From: CAMPJM01 sp964440915
Lineage (GTDB): Bacteria; Bacteroidota; Bacteroidia; Cytophagales; Cyclobacteriaceae
Direction of reading: 5' to 3'
Assembly: GCA_964440915.1 (NCBI GenBank)
Contig: CAYTTV010000070.1
Span: 1 to 15,377, forward strand
DNA length: 15,377 bases
A program made the position numbers and the translations under genes. The notes beneath the pieces were generated by a model. It was given only the letters and a program-made list of their open reading frames with translations. It had not been told where the DNA came from and made no database searches. This document shows, piece after piece, positions 1 to 8,160 of this stretch (position 1 is the first letter of the stretch; the number at the start of each line of letters is the position of its first letter).

Positions 1-11
1 TCACATCAGAC

Positions 12-3000
12 TCAAAACTCAACATTCACAATCGTAACTGGCTCCAAATACACCACATATCCTTCCACTGGCGCATAACCCATATCCTTCAACAACTGGG
101 CATACCGTCTTACCTGAGACTTGTACTTGTCTTGAACAGATCCCGACTTAAAGTCCACAACAACAGCATGTTTTCCCTTGATCATGACCCTGTCCAGACG
201 GTTCAGCTTTCCCGATAAAGGTAAAACAGGAATTTCCGTTTTCACCTCCCAGCCTTCCTCAAACCATCCTTTTGCTTCTGGATGCTGCAGCACCTTCTCA
301 AGTTTTTCTTCCAAAACCTCTGCCTCTTGTTTCGAAAGCACGCCATCGAAGAGGTATTGCCTGATGACCGTGGGCAAGTCATCCTTCAAGGCCACCTGCG
401 CCAAAATATCATGCATCAGTAGTCCATAGTTAATCCTTTGCACTGCTGGTGTTTCTTCCAGAAGGAAATTCGTTTGTCGAGGCTTGATCGCAATACGATC
501 TCTCCATGGAAATGAAGGGTAATGGCTTAGGGAAACGATACCTGGAGATTGCTTTTTGTTGGCAGATTGCACTGGACTTAATTCACCAAATGAGAAGACG
601 TTATTTTCTCTGTCCCAATAAGATTGTAAGTTCACTGTCCCTTTTTGGTGTTCCAATGAAGTATCAAAATAGGTATAGATGAGATCGGAAACACGCTGAA
701 TACTCATCTCCCCCTTTTTATTCCTCTTCGGCAGTGCTCCCATTACCCAAAGGTTTTCCTCAGCTCTGGTAAAGGCCACATAAAGCATATTCAAAGCATC
801 CATAAAAGCCTTTACGCGCTCTTCATAGTAGCTTTCTTGATATATGGTAGACTTAAGACTACCCGAATATTTGAGCGGCAAATAAGGGATTTCGTTGAAA
901 GGGGGCAGGTCCGAGCAACACCATAAAGTGTTGTTCTGGGTAGGGTCGTGGTCAATTTTCCAATCACAAAAAGGCACTACCACTACCTTGTACTGCAGCC
1001 CTTTGGATTTATGGATGGTCATGATTTTCATCGCATCGGTGGTATCCGAAATCTGCACGGTTGTATCATGCCCTTGGTCATCCCACCATTTCAAAAAAGA
1101 AGCGATATCAGCATTTTCATTCTTGCTATATTCTAACACAGTATCCTGAAAGGCCTGCATATAGGCATACTCTCCATTCAAGTCTTGCAGTTCAAATATC
1201 CTTATCAATACTTCTACCACTTCATACAACGGAAGGCTCGAAAGACCAGGCCCGACCGACTTAAAATCTTCAGGCAACCAATCATAGGGAACTGTTTCAT
1301 TGACTGCTGCTATAAAAAGTGCATGCTGATCTACATGCCTATCCCGAACATATACCTGATAGTCATGTATCATATTCGCTTTGGCAATCACATCCGAAGG
1401 ATTGTCGAAATAGCGGAGCGCATTGATGATCATGCCTACAGAAACTGCCGACCCTATCTTAAGTGATTCAGATGAAATCACTTCGTATCGGTAACCGGCC
1501 TTGGCTTCAGGTAGGCTTTTATAAGCCAGAAGTCTATCAGCAATCAGTTTCCCATCACTTTTATTGCGTACCAAAAAGGCGATGTCTTTCAAAGCATAGC
1601 CATTGTCCTGAAAACCTTCTACCATCTTCGGTATTCTTTTCAAAACTTCGTCCTTCCAACTCACAGATTGCGCTTCGGGTGCTTCCTCTTCTTCCTCTGG
1701 CGTATCCACAAAGGAAATATTCACATACCCCGGGCTGACCTGGCTATCCCTCTGAGGTGGAAACTCCTGAAAAACGTCTTTATAAGCAGTCGCAATCTTT
1801 GAGGCTTCTACTTTCAAAAACTCCTGCAACGACTCGCTTTCTATATCTTTTAAACCTTCCAGGCTCAGTGCCTCCAATAGCGAAGGAGTACCGGCAAACA
1901 AGCTGTTGTTGAATTCGATAATGTTCTTTCCGCTGCGCCAGTTTTGATTCAGGTTCAATTCCTCGGTTTGAGCAGCACCTATGTCCTCTACAATTTTTTC
2001 CAACAATAGCTGCCAATCCCCTCCCCTCCAACGATAAATGGATTGCTTTACATCACCCACTACTAGATTGCTGTGTCCTTCGGCCAAACTGTTTTGTACC
2101 AAAGGCCGAAAGTTTTCCCACTGAAAACCAGAAGTGTCCTGAAATTCATCAATTAAGTAGTGCTTATATGTAGCGCCTATCTTCTCATATATAAAGGGGG
2201 CGTCATTGCCACCAATGATTTCCTTTAGGAAGGTGCCTGCATCAGAGATCAGCATCACGTCATGTTCATTTCTATACTCCTCTAGTTTTTGAGTAATGTT
2301 CGCCAAGATGCCAAAAGTGTATATGAGTCGCATGATTTGTCGGGCCGATTCATACTGAGGGTAATGCGTATCATATTTTAAAACAGCATTTTCCAAACAC
2401 TCCCCTAGTCCGGCCATAACAGCTTCAGCTATCTGAGTGGCCTTCTTCGAGGTTTTTGTGTGCCAATTTTCTGGGCCGAGAAGGGCCTCCCTTGCCCTCA
2501 CGCCTGGTTTGTAGTCATCTTTTTTTGTAATCTTCTCCAAGTAGCCCATCACGCCCCCTTTTCTATTGGAGAAATCATCTATGTCCAAACCGTGCGCAGC
2601 CATTATTTCCAAGGCTTTCGCTCCACAGAATTTCATCTCATTTTCAAAAGCCTGCGTGATGTCCTTTAGCTTTTTCAACAATTCTGGAATGAAATCTTCT
2701 TGTTTCACCGTAGCGGCGATGTCTTTTTCAAAAGATTTATAATGCTCTTGAAAAATTTCCTGACCCAGCATTCGGATATCTTTTCTGAAGTCCCAATTGC
2801 TCCCAGCTTCTACTTTTTCTTCTGCAAATTGGGTCAGCCAATGTGTAAGCTGCTCATTCTTTCCTACATCTTGAAGGACGAGGTCTATCACTTCTTCCAA
2901 AACCTTCTTTTGGTCCAACTCAAGGGTAAAGCCAGACTGCAACCCTATCTCCCTTGTAAATGCCCGAATTACTTTTTGGAAAAAGCTGTCGATCGTGCTT

Positions 3001-3311
3001 ACCGAGAATTGGGAATAATTGTGTAGAATATTGGTAAGCACCTGTTTTGCCCTGGCCTGTAGTGCCACTGGATCCAAACCTGTAGCTTGACACAACTCCG
3101 GTAGCAGCGTCGTTGCCTCGCCTTCAGATACTTTATCCAATTGCTCAATGATCCGGCTCTTCATCTCCTGAGTAGCCTTATTTGTAAAGGTTACCGCCAA
3201 TATGGTCTTGAAGTATTCTGGAGACTTTAATGCCAGCTTCAAATATTCCTTGGTGAGTGTGAATGTTTTTCCTGACCCCGCAGAGGACCTATAAATTTTA
3301 AAATTTCTCAA
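12..3311 (-). CDS. UvrD/RecB-like helicase with C-terminal PD-(D/E)XK nuclease (AddA-like)
   Basis: An ATP-dependent DNA helicase-nuclease of superfamily 1, probably working in the cytoplasm on double-strand break ends as the AddA/RecB-like subunit of a recombination complex. All SF1 motifs are visible in the 1,099 residues: Walker A AGSGKT (11-16), TFTNKA (41-46), Walker B DEFQDTS (388-394), GDVKQSIYRWRGGD (419-432), NQNWRSG (455-461), TIHKSKGLQ (765-773) and YVAFTRAEENL (844-854). The C-terminus carries a RecB-family nuclease: H967, E1026, D1040, D1053-F-K1055 and Q1066...Y1070, so both activities look intact. The start is TTG: an in-frame stop lies shortly upstream with no ATG between, and AAGGA sits 7 bases before the TTG. 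Walker A follows ten residues later, as in the family. No AddB-like partner lies upstream; it could lie beyond position 1. The gene is complete, with its TGA at 12-14. Confidence 0.93.
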   Translation of the reverse strand: MRNFKIYRSSAGSGKTFTLTKEYLKLALKSPEYFKTILAVTFTNKATQEMKSRIIEQLDKVSEGEATTLLPELCQATGLDPVALQARAKQVLTNILHNYSQFSVSTIDSFFQKVIRAFTREIGLQSGFTLELDQKKVLEEVIDLVLQDVGKNEQLTHWLTQFAEEKVEAGSNWDFRKDIRMLGQEIFQEHYKSFEKDIAATVKQEDFIPELLKKLKDITQAFENEMKFCGAKALEIMAAHGLDIDDFSNRKGGVMGYLEKITKKDDYKPGVRAREALLGPENWHTKTSKKATQIAEAVMAGLGECLENAVLKYDTHYPQYESARQIMRLIYTFGILANITQKLEEYRNEHDVMLISDAGTFLKEIIGGNDAPFIYEKIGATYKHYLIDEFQDTSGFQWENFRPLVQNSLAEGHSNLVVGDVKQSIYRWRGGDWQLLLEKIVEDIGAAQTEELNLNQNWRSGKNIIEFNNSLFAGTPSLLEALSLEGLKDIESESLQEFLKVEASKIATAYKDVFQEFPPQRDSQVSPGYVNISFVDTPEEEEEAPEAQSVSWKDEVLKRIPKMVEGFQDNGYALKDIAFLVRNKSDGKLIADRLLAYKSLPEAKAGYRYEVISSESLKIGSAVSVGMIINALRYFDNPSDVIAKANMIHDYQVYVRDRHVDQHALFIAAVNETVPYDWLPEDFKSVGPGLSSLPLYEVVEVLIRIFELQDLNGEYAYMQAFQDTVLEYSKNENADIASFLKWWDDQGHDTTVQISDTTDAMKIMTIHKSKGLQYKVVVVPFCDWKIDHDPTQNNTLWCCSDLPPFNEIPYLPLKYSGSLKSTIYQESYYEERVKAFMDALNMLYVAFTRAEENLWVMGALPKRNKKGEMSIQRVSDLIYTYFDTSLEHQKGTVNLQSYWDRENNVFSFGELSPVQSANKKQSPGIVSLSHYPSFPWRDRIAIKPRQTNFLLEETPAVQRINYGLLMHDILAQVALKDDLPTVIRQYLFDGVLSKQEAEVLEEKLEKVLQHPEAKGWFEEGWEVKTEIPVLPLSGKLNRLDRVMIKGKHAVVVDFKSGSVQDKYKSQVRRYAQLLKDMGYAPVEGYVVYLEPVTIVNVEF

Positions 3312-3405
3312 TTGCCTGTCCTTCTTGATTATGATTTCAGATCATCCAAAATAAGCAATTTTTGTCGAAAGGGTTCTGATGTATTAACATTTATTCCCAT
3401 AGGGA

Positions 3406-4095
3406 TTAGCTACTGACTGGATCAATGCAGCGTTCAGCCAAAAGCTGCCAAGCGTTCAACTCCAGCGCAATAAGATAGCCCATCTGCGGAGCGTCTTTAT
3501 AAACACATCCAGCATCAAGATTTATTTTCACAGTAGTCTCATCATGTAGTGCCGCTTTGATCTTATGTAAAGGTGTAGGCGTATGTCCATGAATAATTCT
3601 TTTGCCTTCTACCAATGGATGATTTACTGGAAAGTTTCGGATCATGAGCATGGCCTTTTTATCTTCAAACGGTTTTTCTGCTTTGAAATTAAAACCAGCA
3701 TGCACCAAAAAACAGTCGGGGAGCTCGAAAAAGTACGGCAAATCCTTTATGAATTGGATATAATTAGAAGGGATATCGTTCACTGAATCGACGCCAAAAC
3801 TTGCCAGGGCTTCTGCCCCTCCGTTATTATCAAGCCAATGCATTTCAAATTCATTATCATCAAGGGCATCCAACAAAAACTGCTCATGATTTCCTCGCAA
3901 ACAATTCATCGTAAAACCCTCTTGCTGCATTTTAAAGATAGTATCCAATACACCTTTGCTATCAGGGCCCCGATCCACATAATCTCCCAACAGATAGATT
4001 TCGTCTTCTTTTTTAGGTTTTACCTGTTCTCTCAGCAACTTTTGGAAAGTGGCCGAGCAACCATGTATATCGGCAATTACATATCTTTTTGTCAT
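3406..4095 (-). CDS. PPP-family metallophosphoesterase (serine/threonine phosphatase-like)
   Basis: A two-metal phosphoesterase of the PPP group, related to bacterial PrpA/PrpE, lambda phosphatase and ApaH. It removes phosphate from a phosphoprotein or cleaves a dinucleotide polyphosphate; the sequence does not decide which. Its 229 residues show the full signature: D9-I-H11-G, GDYVDRG (37-43), RGNHE (67-71), H132 in VHAG and H171 in HGHTP. The length is normal for a single catalytic domain. There is no signal peptide, so it should be cytoplasmic. I chose the ATG at 4095; a TTG two codons upstream is in frame but less likely. It lies 44 bases downstream of the dehydrogenase gene on the same strand with no terminator visible between, so the two may be co-transcribed. 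The next gene downstream, the helicase-nuclease, starts 94 bases after its stop. Confidence 0.88.
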   Translation of the reverse strand: MTKRYVIADIHGCSATFQKLLREQVKPKKEDEIYLLGDYVDRGPDSKGVLDTIFKMQQEGFTMNCLRGNHEQFLLDALDDNEFEMHWLDNNGGAEALASFGVDSVNDIPSNYIQFIKDLPYFFELPDCFLVHAGFNFKAEKPFEDKKAMLMIRNFPVNHPLVEGKRIIHGHTPTPLHKIKAALHDETTVKINLDAGCVYKDAPQMGYLIALELNAWQLLAERCIDPVSS

Positions 4096-4139
4096 AGGCA
4101 ATAGGGCAAAGTATAGCTTCCCTGAATATTATTTACCCA

Positions 4140-5021
4140 TTATCGCTTTCTTTTTTGCTCTAGCAAATCCCACATCTCACTCGGAACAGCCTCTAGGTTG
4201 TTAAACTCTCCTGCTCCCATCAGCCACTCTCCACCATCTATGGTCACCACTTCCCCATTTACATAGGCAGAAAAATCGGACATAAGATATGCTGCAAGGT
4301 TGGCCAACTCCTGATGCTCACCTGTCCTTTTTAAAGGCACTTTCTTTGCTGGATCGAAGCGTTCTACCATTTCTCCTGGTAGCAACCTGCTCCAAGCACC
4401 CTCTGTGGGGAAAGGACCCGGCGCAATGGCGTTACATCGTATTCCATACTTTGCCCATTCAACAGCCAACGAGCGTGTTAGCGCCAAAACTCCAGCTTTA
4501 GCACAAGCTGAGGGCACAACATATCCGGAGCCCGTCCAGGCATAAGTAGTAACAATATTCAAAAAGACCCCCGCTTGCTTTTGGTCTATCCAATGTTTTC
4601 CCATAGCCAAAGTGAAATTGCATGTCCCTTTCAACACAATATCGATGACAGTTTCAAAAGCTTTCGCACTCAAGCGTTCCGTAGGGCTGATAAAGTTTCC
4701 TGCTGCATTGTTCAAAACGCCATCCACTTTTCCAAAAGACTTTACCGTTTCCTCTATCACAGCTTCGATGGATTCATAATCTCGGACATCGCAGGCCACA
4801 GCCAGCACCTTCCCTCCAGTTTCTTCCTCAAGCTTTTTGGCAGACTCTTCCAGCACCTCAATTTTTCTACTGGTTATCACCAGGTTTGCGCCTAGTTCGA
4901 GAAAATACTTCCCCATCGATCTTCCCAATCCTGTACCACCACCCGTAACGATAAAGGTCTTCCCTTTCAAAGCACCTTCTTTAAGCATTCCTTCTGTATT
5001 CATATCTTGAATTTTTACCAT
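4140..5021 (-). CDS. SDR-family 2,4-dienoyl-CoA reductase-like oxidoreductase
   Basis: A short-chain dehydrogenase/reductase of 293 residues that closely resembles the DECR type, which reduces 2,4-dienoyl-CoA with NADPH during beta-oxidation of unsaturated fatty acids. The Rossmann dinucleotide motif TGGGTGLG is at 26-33 and NNAAGN at 104-109. The usual SDR tyrosine four residues before the lysine is absent: that position is S171 in PSACAKAG. A tyrosine instead lies 15 residues before the lysine (Y160 and K175), the spacing known for mitochondrial DECR1 (Y199/K214). The C-terminal GEFNNL also matches the DECR family (GEFNDL). No transmembrane segment or signal is seen. I chose the ATG at 5021 over the TTG one codon earlier; an ATG at codon 7 is also possible. 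It is likely the first gene of a minus-strand unit with the phosphatase. Confidence 0.87.
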   Translation of the reverse strand: MVKIQDMNTEGMLKEGALKGKTFIVTGGGTGLGRSMGKYFLELGANLVITSRKIEVLEESAKKLEEETGGKVLAVACDVRDYESIEAVIEETVKSFGKVDGVLNNAAGNFISPTERLSAKAFETVIDIVLKGTCNFTLAMGKHWIDQKQAGVFLNIVTTYAWTGSGYVVPSACAKAGVLALTRSLAVEWAKYGIRCNAIAPGPFPTEGAWSRLLPGEMVERFDPAKKVPLKRTGEHQELANLAAYLMSDFSAYVNGEVVTIDGGEWLMGAGEFNNLEAVPSEMWDLLEQKRKR

Positions 5022-5143
5022 CAATATAAGTCAAAAGCATGGGATTAAAAAGGCAGCAGAACGACCCAATCCTTCCTAACACTATTTTATATTAGAGGGA
5101 TATGCTTTATATTGGCAAGCTAAATTAACCTGACTAAAACATT

Positions 5144-6001
5144 ATGAAATATCCACTTTATTATAAGCTGATCGGCATGTTTTTGTTTGTATCGATCTCC
5201 CTTTCTAGTTGCGTTTCGACTAAAAAATATGATGCCTTGCTAACCGACAAAATCAATACAGAAAATGAAAGAGCAGATTTGGAGGAACAGCTAGAAATGG
5301 CCAAAGAAGAAATTGCCAACCTCAACAATAGAATAGAAAGGCTCAATGGTGAGATCAGCAAACTCGTTTCGGACACAACTCAAATGAACAAGAAATATGG
5401 TGAGCTAGAGCGATACTACAACAACCTATTGGTAAACAGCGACAAGTTGAGCAAAGAATTTGTGGACCAGCAGAAAAAAATCCACGAGCTAGAAAAGGTA
5501 TTGGAGGAAAAAGAAAAGGCAGTAAACGATTTGCGACATAAAGTGAGCCAAGCACTTCTCAATTTCAAAGAGAACGACCTGACCGTAAATATCAAAAACG
5601 GCAAGGTTTACGTGTCGCTAGCAGAGCAGCTTCTTTTCGGTTCAGGCAGTATTGTAGTGGACAAAAAAGGGATTGAAGCCTTGAAACAACTATCGGGTGT
5701 TTTAAGAGATAATCCCGATATCAATATTATGGTAGAAGGCCATACCGATAATGTGCCCATCTCCAGAAAGTCACAATACATGCAAAATAACTGGGATTTA
5801 AGTGTGCTTCGGGCTACTTCTATCGTGGATATTCTTACGGAATCCGGCGTAGATCCTACTAAAATAACTGCTGCTGGCAAAGGTGAGCATGCGCCTCTTA
5901 ACCCTAATGAAACAGCGGAAGGGAAGCAGAAGAACAGAAGGACGGAAATAATTCTTACTCCAGAGTTAGACGAGCTTTTCCAAATTTTGGAGACCAATTA
6001 G
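5144..6001 (+). CDS. OmpA-family lipoprotein with coiled coil
   Basis: An outer-membrane lipoprotein that should tether the envelope to peptidoglycan. The first 22 residues are a lipoprotein signal with lipobox LSSC, so C23 would be the lipidated residue. Residues about 30-135 are charged and heptad-like (many E, K, L), predicting a long coiled coil. Residues about 150-275 are an OmpA C-terminal domain: GHTDN (199-203), NWDLSVLRA (216-224) and NRRTEI (264-269). By homology with E. coli OmpA, D202 and R223 are the diaminopimelate-binding pair. The total of 285 residues contains no porin barrel, so this is a lipoprotein stalk-plus-binding protein rather than OmpA itself. The gene is monocistronic: a divergent gene lies upstream and a hairpin 23 bases downstream. 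The start ATG is at 5144; no strong ribosome binding site is seen. Confidence 0.92.
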   Translation: MKYPLYYKLIGMFLFVSISLSSCVSTKKYDALLTDKINTENERADLEEQLEMAKEEIANLNNRIERLNGEISKLVSDTTQMNKKYGELERYYNNLLVNSDKLSKEFVDQQKKIHELEKVLEEKEKAVNDLRHKVSQALLNFKENDLTVNIKNGKVYVSLAEQLLFGSGSIVVDKKGIEALKQLSGVLRDNPDINIMVEGHTDNVPISRKSQYMQNNWDLSVLRATSIVDILTESGVDPTKITAAGKGEHAPLNPNETAEGKQKNRRTEIILTPELDELFQILETN

Positions 6002-6024
6002 TTTGAGCTAAACGCACATTAACT

Positions 6025-6072
6025 ACAAAGTGCACACCGTTTTATCATATAGAAAAACGAGGTGCACTTTGT
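6025..6072. terminator. Bidirectional hairpin terminator between convergent genes
   Basis: ACAAAGTGCAC (6025-6035) is perfectly complementary to GTGCACTTTGT (6062-6072), an 11-bp stem. Inside it CGTTTT (6038-6043) can pair with AAAACG (6054-6059), extending the structure. T-rich sequence follows on the plus side (TTCTTTAA). It sits between the OmpA-type gene (stop at 6001) and the convergent PLP-enzyme gene (stop at 6104), so it can end both transcripts. Confidence 0.72.
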
Positions 6073-6103
6073 TCTTTAATGCTGTTTTATAGTTTGGCAT
6101 GTA

Positions 6104-7243
6104 CTAGCCCAGTGCCTGTTTCAAATCGTCAATCAAGTCTTCAGCATCCTCGATTCCTACACTTAACCGAATCAAGGAATCCTTTAGGCCTACCTTTTCC
6201 CTTTCTTCTTTGGGTATGCTTGCATGCGTCATCGTAGCTGGGTGTCCGCTCAACGACTCTACCCCGCCCAGCGATTCGGCCAAAGCGAAGAGTTTAAATT
6301 TTTCCAGCACCGATACCGCGTCCTCAACAGCATCGCCTTTTAAAGTAAAAGAGATCATACCACCAAAATCGCGCATTTGCTTTTTAGCAATGTGATGATT
6401 CGGGTGGGATTCAAAACCAGGCCAGTTGACGGCATCTACTCGAGGGTGCGATTTCAGATAATGCGCTACCTTTTGGCCATTTTCGCAATGTCGCTGCATT
6501 CTCACATGCAAAGTTTTGATACCTCTAAGCACTAAAAAGCAATCTTGAGGACCGGGTACCGCACCGCAAGCATTTTGAATAAATGCCAATTGGTCAGCCA
6601 ATTCCTTGTCATTTAAGATAAGCGCGCCCATGACCACATCGGAGTGACCTGCAATATATTTGGTAAGCGAATGCGTGATGATATCTGCTCCTAAATCGAG
6701 AGGCGTCTGCAAATAAGGCGTGGAAAAAGTATTGTCTACCACAACCTTGATTCCATGTTGCTTGGCCACCGCCACCACACCTTCAATATCGATGATTTGC
6801 ATCATGGGATTTGAAGGCGTTTCGATCCACATCATTTTCGTATTCTCATTAATATATTGGGCGATATTACCAACATCTTCCATCCCAATGAAATGGAACT
6901 TGATCCCGTAGTTGGCAAATACTTTAGTAAAAATCCTATAGCTCCCTCCATATAAATCATTCGAGCATATTACCTCATCGCCGGGTTTCAACAACTTGAT
7001 AACAGCATCTGCAGATGCCAGCCCAGAAGCAAAGCATAAGCCATATTTGCCATTTTCAAGTGCTGCTAGGCTGTCTTGCAAAGCCGTTCGGGTTGGATTA
7101 TGGGTTCTAGAATATTCATACCCCTTGTGCTCCCCTGGGGAAGTCTGCACATAGGTAGAAGTCTGATAAATAGGCGTCATGATAGCCCCTGTTGAAGGAT
7201 CAGGACGAATGCCTGCATGAATGGCTTTTGTTCCGAATTTCAT
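6104..7243 (-). CDS. Cystathionine gamma-synthase/lyase family PLP enzyme
   Basis: A pyridoxal-phosphate enzyme of the Cys/Met metabolism family (379 residues), acting in the cytoplasm in transsulfuration. It either joins an activated homoserine to cysteine (synthase) or splits cystathionine (lyase). The PLP lysine is K195 in THSLTKYIAGHSD. Other signatures are Y44-S-R with NPT nearby, the stacking tyrosine Y98 in NDLYGG, and D170 in VDNTFSTPYL, which contacts the PLP ring nitrogen. Length and motif order are normal. Synthase and lyase cannot be separated safely by reading, so I give no gene symbol. The ATG at 7243 is preferred over the TTG two codons upstream. Its leader region holds a hairpin at 7276-7316; I see no canonical SAM-I riboswitch core. 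It ends against the bidirectional terminator at 6025-6072. Confidence 0.9.
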   Translation of the reverse strand: MKFGTKAIHAGIRPDPSTGAIMTPIYQTSTYVQTSPGEHKGYEYSRTHNPTRTALQDSLAALENGKYGLCFASGLASADAVIKLLKPGDEVICSNDLYGGSYRIFTKVFANYGIKFHFIGMEDVGNIAQYINENTKMMWIETPSNPMMQIIDIEGVVAVAKQHGIKVVVDNTFSTPYLQTPLDLGADIITHSLTKYIAGHSDVVMGALILNDKELADQLAFIQNACGAVPGPQDCFLVLRGIKTLHVRMQRHCENGQKVAHYLKSHPRVDAVNWPGFESHPNHHIAKKQMRDFGGMISFTLKGDAVEDAVSVLEKFKLFALAESLGGVESLSGHPATMTHASIPKEEREKVGLKDSLIRLSVGIEDAEDLIDDLKQALG

Positions 7244-7275
7244 AAGCAATAATATAAAAGGTTGTAAAGATTATA

Positions 7276-7316
7276 ATGGGTAACGCATGAGCAGCCGTGT
7301 CAAGCACGTTTACCAT
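7276..7316 (-). promoter_or_regulatory. Possible RNA hairpin in the leader of the PLP-enzyme gene
   Basis: ATGGGTAACG (7276-7285) and CGTTTACCAT (7307-7316) can pair as a roughly 9-bp stem with one bulged base on each side. Within it, CGTG and CACG can form a small inner stem. On the minus strand the element ends 32 bases before the start codon of the cystathionine-family gene, so it would be in the mRNA leader. No known riboswitch class was recognised. It could be chance. Confidence 0.3.
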
Positions 7317-7414
7317 TCCGATAATTCAAAGTTTATTTCATCACCTATTTTGGTTTCGAAAAATGACCTGCGTATCGCCTGGCCTTTCTTTCCCTAAAAG
7401 TCTAGGTGTTTTAT

Positions 7415-7431
7415 TAACTTGCAGCAAGTTA
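7415..7431. promoter_or_regulatory. Perfect 17-base palindrome, candidate operator
   Basis: TAACTTGC-A-GCAAGTTA is a perfect inverted repeat with a one-base centre, located 29 bases before the ATG of the VTT membrane protein gene and inside the divergent intergenic region (7244-7460). The size and symmetry fit a dimeric repressor or activator site. No regulator gene is present in the window. Confidence 0.4.
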
Positions 7432-7460
7432 CCCATTTTTTATCTCTTTAACGTCTATTG

Positions 7461-8153
7461 ATGTCTCCTGTTCAACTTCTCCGCAAGAACAAACTTTCAT
7501 TTTTTCTACTGCTCTGGATGTCCATAATGCCTCTGCTTTGTAGTGCCATTATAACCTATACTGTATTGCAATATGAGCCTTACCTAAGGTCCTTTACAAG
7601 CATGCAATGGGCAATATTTTACATAGGCACAACTGTCAGCATGGCGTTGGCCCTTACGCCCACCACTTTCGTAGCGTTGGTGAGCGGGTACTTTCTCAGT
7701 TGGCAAGCTGTTCCTTATATGCTGGTGGCCTACTTAGCAGCATCCGCTGTAGGATATCATTTGGCAAGATCGGCCGACCAAGGAAGATTTTTGGATGCGA
7801 TAAAAGATCTGCCTAAGGTAAACAATCTGATGCAGGCCGTGAATCAACAGTCTTTCACTTTTATCATCCTGTGCCGGATATCGCCCATATTGCCCTTTGC
7901 CATCATGAATGTCGTGCTATCCATGATGCGGGTTCCCTTCTTTCAGTTCATTTGGGCGGGGTTTTTAGGGATGTTGCCCCGTACATTGTTGTTTATCTGG
8001 GTAGGCAGTACGGCTTCAGCTTTAAGAGAAACCATTAGCGGAGGCCAAAGCAACATCAATCAGATATCATTCCTCATTTTATTGGCGCTTTCCATTGTAG
8101 GCTTCTACTTCTTCTTCAAAAGAATCATCACACAAAAGCTACAAAAACAATAA
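7461..8153 (+). CDS. VTT-domain (TVP38/TMEM64, DedA-like) membrane protein
   Basis: An inner-membrane protein of 230 residues from the VTT/SNARE-associated family, whose better-known relatives act in lipid scrambling or undecaprenyl-phosphate recycling and membrane homeostasis; the substrate here is unknown. Hydrophobic segments lie at about 12-33, 50-72, 75-100, 131-157, 160-183 and 201-219. Family landmarks are visible: a re-entrant-like LTPTTFVALVSGYFLSW stretch (65-81), YHLAR (99-103), then CRISPILPFAIMN (138-150), with R139, P142, P145 and N150, and a glycine-rich GFLGMLPR (167-174). The ATG at 7461 is preferred over the TTG immediately before it. The gene converges on the next gene with only 7 bases between the two stop codons, so there is little room for a terminator; CCTTAG/CTAAGG at the junction makes only a short stem. 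Confidence 0.86.
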   Translation: MSPVQLLRKNKLSFFLLLWMSIMPLLCSAIITYTVLQYEPYLRSFTSMQWAIFYIGTTVSMALALTPTTFVALVSGYFLSWQAVPYMLVAYLAASAVGYHLARSADQGRFLDAIKDLPKVNNLMQAVNQQSFTFIILCRISPILPFAIMNVVLSMMRVPFFQFIWAGFLGMLPRTLLFIWVGSTASALRETISGGQSNINQISFLILLALSIVGFYFFFKRIITQKLQKQ

Positions 8154-8160
8154 AGCTACC

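Noticed and set aside
5608..5997. Long minus-strand ORF antisense to the OmpA-type gene
   Set aside because: It is a shadow of the OmpA domain coding frame, serine-rich and without family features.
7244..7460. SAM-I or SAM-II riboswitch upstream of the cystathionine-family gene
   Set aside because: I looked for their conserved core sequences on the minus strand and did not find them; only an unassigned hairpin remains.
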